In this document: positions 62,762 to 64,000 of the stretch, piece by piece
Layout of the letters: the number at the start of each line of letters is the position of its first letter
How positions within the stretch are numbered: position 1 is the first letter of the stretch
Assembly: GCA_947623455.1 (NCBI GenBank)
Contig: OX392527.1
Span: 45,676,401-45,740,400 of the forward strand
From: Mimachlamys varia
Lineage: Eukaryota > Mollusca > Bivalvia > Pectinida > Pectinidae
DNA: 64,000 nt
Direction: 5' to 3'
The notes under the pieces: generated by a model
The model's database searches: none
The model's input: only the letters and a program-made list of their open reading frames with translations
Told to the model about the DNA's origin: nothing
Program-made: the position numbers and the translations under genes

Positions 62762-64000
62762 GTTGACCAGATTGTGTATTTACATGACTACTTATACTTC
62801 CAGCATGATGCCCAAGAGTTGACAGATTGTGTATTTACATGACTACTTATACTTCCAGTGTGATGCCCTAGAGTTGACCAGATTGTGTATTTACATGACT
62901 ACATATACTTCCAGTGTGATGCCCTAGAGTTGACCAGATTGTGTATTTACATGACTACTTATACTTCCAGCGTGATGCCCTTGAGTTGACCAGATTGTGT
63001 ATTTATATGACTACATATACTTACAGCGTGATGACCTAGAGTTGACCAGATTGTGTATTTACATGACTACATATACTTCCAGTGTGATGCCCTAGAGTTG
63101 ACCAGATTGTGTATTTACATGACTACTTATACTTCCAGCGTGATGCCCTTGAGTTGACCAGATTGTGTATTTACATGACTACATATACTTCCAGCGTGAT
63201 GACCTAGAGTTGACCAGATTGTGTATTTACATGACTACATATACTTCCAGTGTGATGCCCTAGAGTTGACCAGATTGTGTATTTACATGACTACATATAC
63301 TTCCAGCGTGATGCCCTAGAGTTGTTGACCAGATTGTGTATTTACATGACTACTTGTACTTCCAGCTCGATGTCCTAGAGTTGACCAGATTGTGTATTTA
63401 CATGACTACATATACTTACAGCGTGATGACCTAGAGTTGACCAGATTGTGTATTTACATGACTACATATACTTCCAGTGTGATGCCCTAGAGTTGACCAG
63501 ATTGTGTATTTACATGACTACATATACTTCCAGTGTGATGCCCTAGAGTTGACCAGATTGTGTATTTACATGACTACTTATACTTCCAGCGTGATGCCCT
63601 TGAGTTGACCAGATTGTGTATTTATATGACTACATATACTTACAGCGTGATGACCTAGAGTTGACCAGATTGTGTATTTACATGACTACATATACTTCCA
63701 GTGTGATGCCCTAGAGTTGACCAGATTGTGTATTTACATGACTACTTATACTTCCAGCGTGATGCCCTTGAGTTGACCAGATTGTGTATTTACATGACTA
63801 CATATACTTCCAGCGTGATGACCTAGAGTTGACCAGATTGTGTATTTACATGACTACATATACTTCCAGTGTGATGCCCTAGAGTTGACCAGATTGTGTA
63901 TTTACATGACTACTTATACTTCCAGCGTGATGCCCTAGAGTTGTTGACCAGATTGTGTATTTACATGACTACTTGTACTTCCAGCTCGATGTCCTAGAGT
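62762..64000 (+). repeat. 56-bp minisatellite with 11-unit higher-order repeat, runs off window
   Basis: Units contain ATACTTCCAG then CGTGATGCCCTAGAGTTG, ACCAGATTGTGTATTTACAT and GACTAC. Two units have an extra TTG (59 bp), at 63321 and 63940, 619 bp apart. The order of variants between them recurs, showing a higher-order period of 11 units. Each unit has an acceptor-like CTTCCAG. In the TTG-TTG variant the sequence after AG reads RDALELLTRLCIYM. The array follows NOL11 exon 10. Confidence 0.93.

Noticed and set aside
62762..64000. CRISPR array
   Set aside because: Repeats are contiguous without unique spacers, and this is a eukaryotic intron. The same applies to all other arrays here.

Overview
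This is an animal nuclear genome window: AT-rich, with short exons separated by introns of a few hundred bases, GT-AG junctions throughout, and many dispersed repeats. SINE, MITE and satellite types here look molluscan, and a marine bivalve (scallop-like) is my best guess. That is inference, because no species marker is present. The ORFs that look longest inside the repeats are not genes; the real genes had to be assembled from exons.

Two genes sit head to head. On the minus strand, positions 30600 down to 442, is SMG1, the PI3K-related kinase that phosphorylates UPF1 in nonsense-mediated mRNA decay. I traced 42 coding exons with a continuous reading frame (about 2,137 codons), from the Ser/Arg-rich N terminus through the HEAT-like solenoid and FAT region to the first residues of the kinase domain. 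The catalytic core and C terminus lie beyond the left edge. On the plus strand from 30850 is NOL11, a nucleolar subunit of the UTP-A/SSU processome. Ten coding exons (about 443 codons) are visible, and the C-terminal part lies beyond the right edge. The start codons are 249 bp apart and probably share a promoter with a YY1-like site.

The main surprise is a set of tandem arrays that straddle splice junctions. In SMG1, three separate exon-intron boundaries (exons 9, 26 and 27) continue into minisatellites whose every unit copies the end of the exon plus its 5' splice site: 66 bp x 6, about 42 bp x about 28, and 31 bp x about 17. Near the right edge, NOL11 carries a 56-bp array with an 11-unit higher-order period; each unit contains an acceptor-like AG followed by sequence that can encode a NOL11-like peptide.

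The second surprise is NOL11 intron 4, about 24 kb long. A 21.5-kb block (34707-56217) is bounded by two inverted arms of about 0.6-0.7 kb. The arms are near-identical, start at the same terminal bases, and contain tandem copies of the palindrome GGGATCGATCCC. Inside lie a decayed Kolobok-like DDE transposase gene, a divergent companion gene remnant, a 1.8-kb TIR element made of GATATCT-rich words, tRNA-derived SINEs and satellite fragments. Other mobile elements include a 1,155-bp TIR element with a perfect 6-bp target duplication in SMG1 intron 7, five copies of a palindromic MITE of about 85 bp, and several pogo-like MITEs with TA ends.
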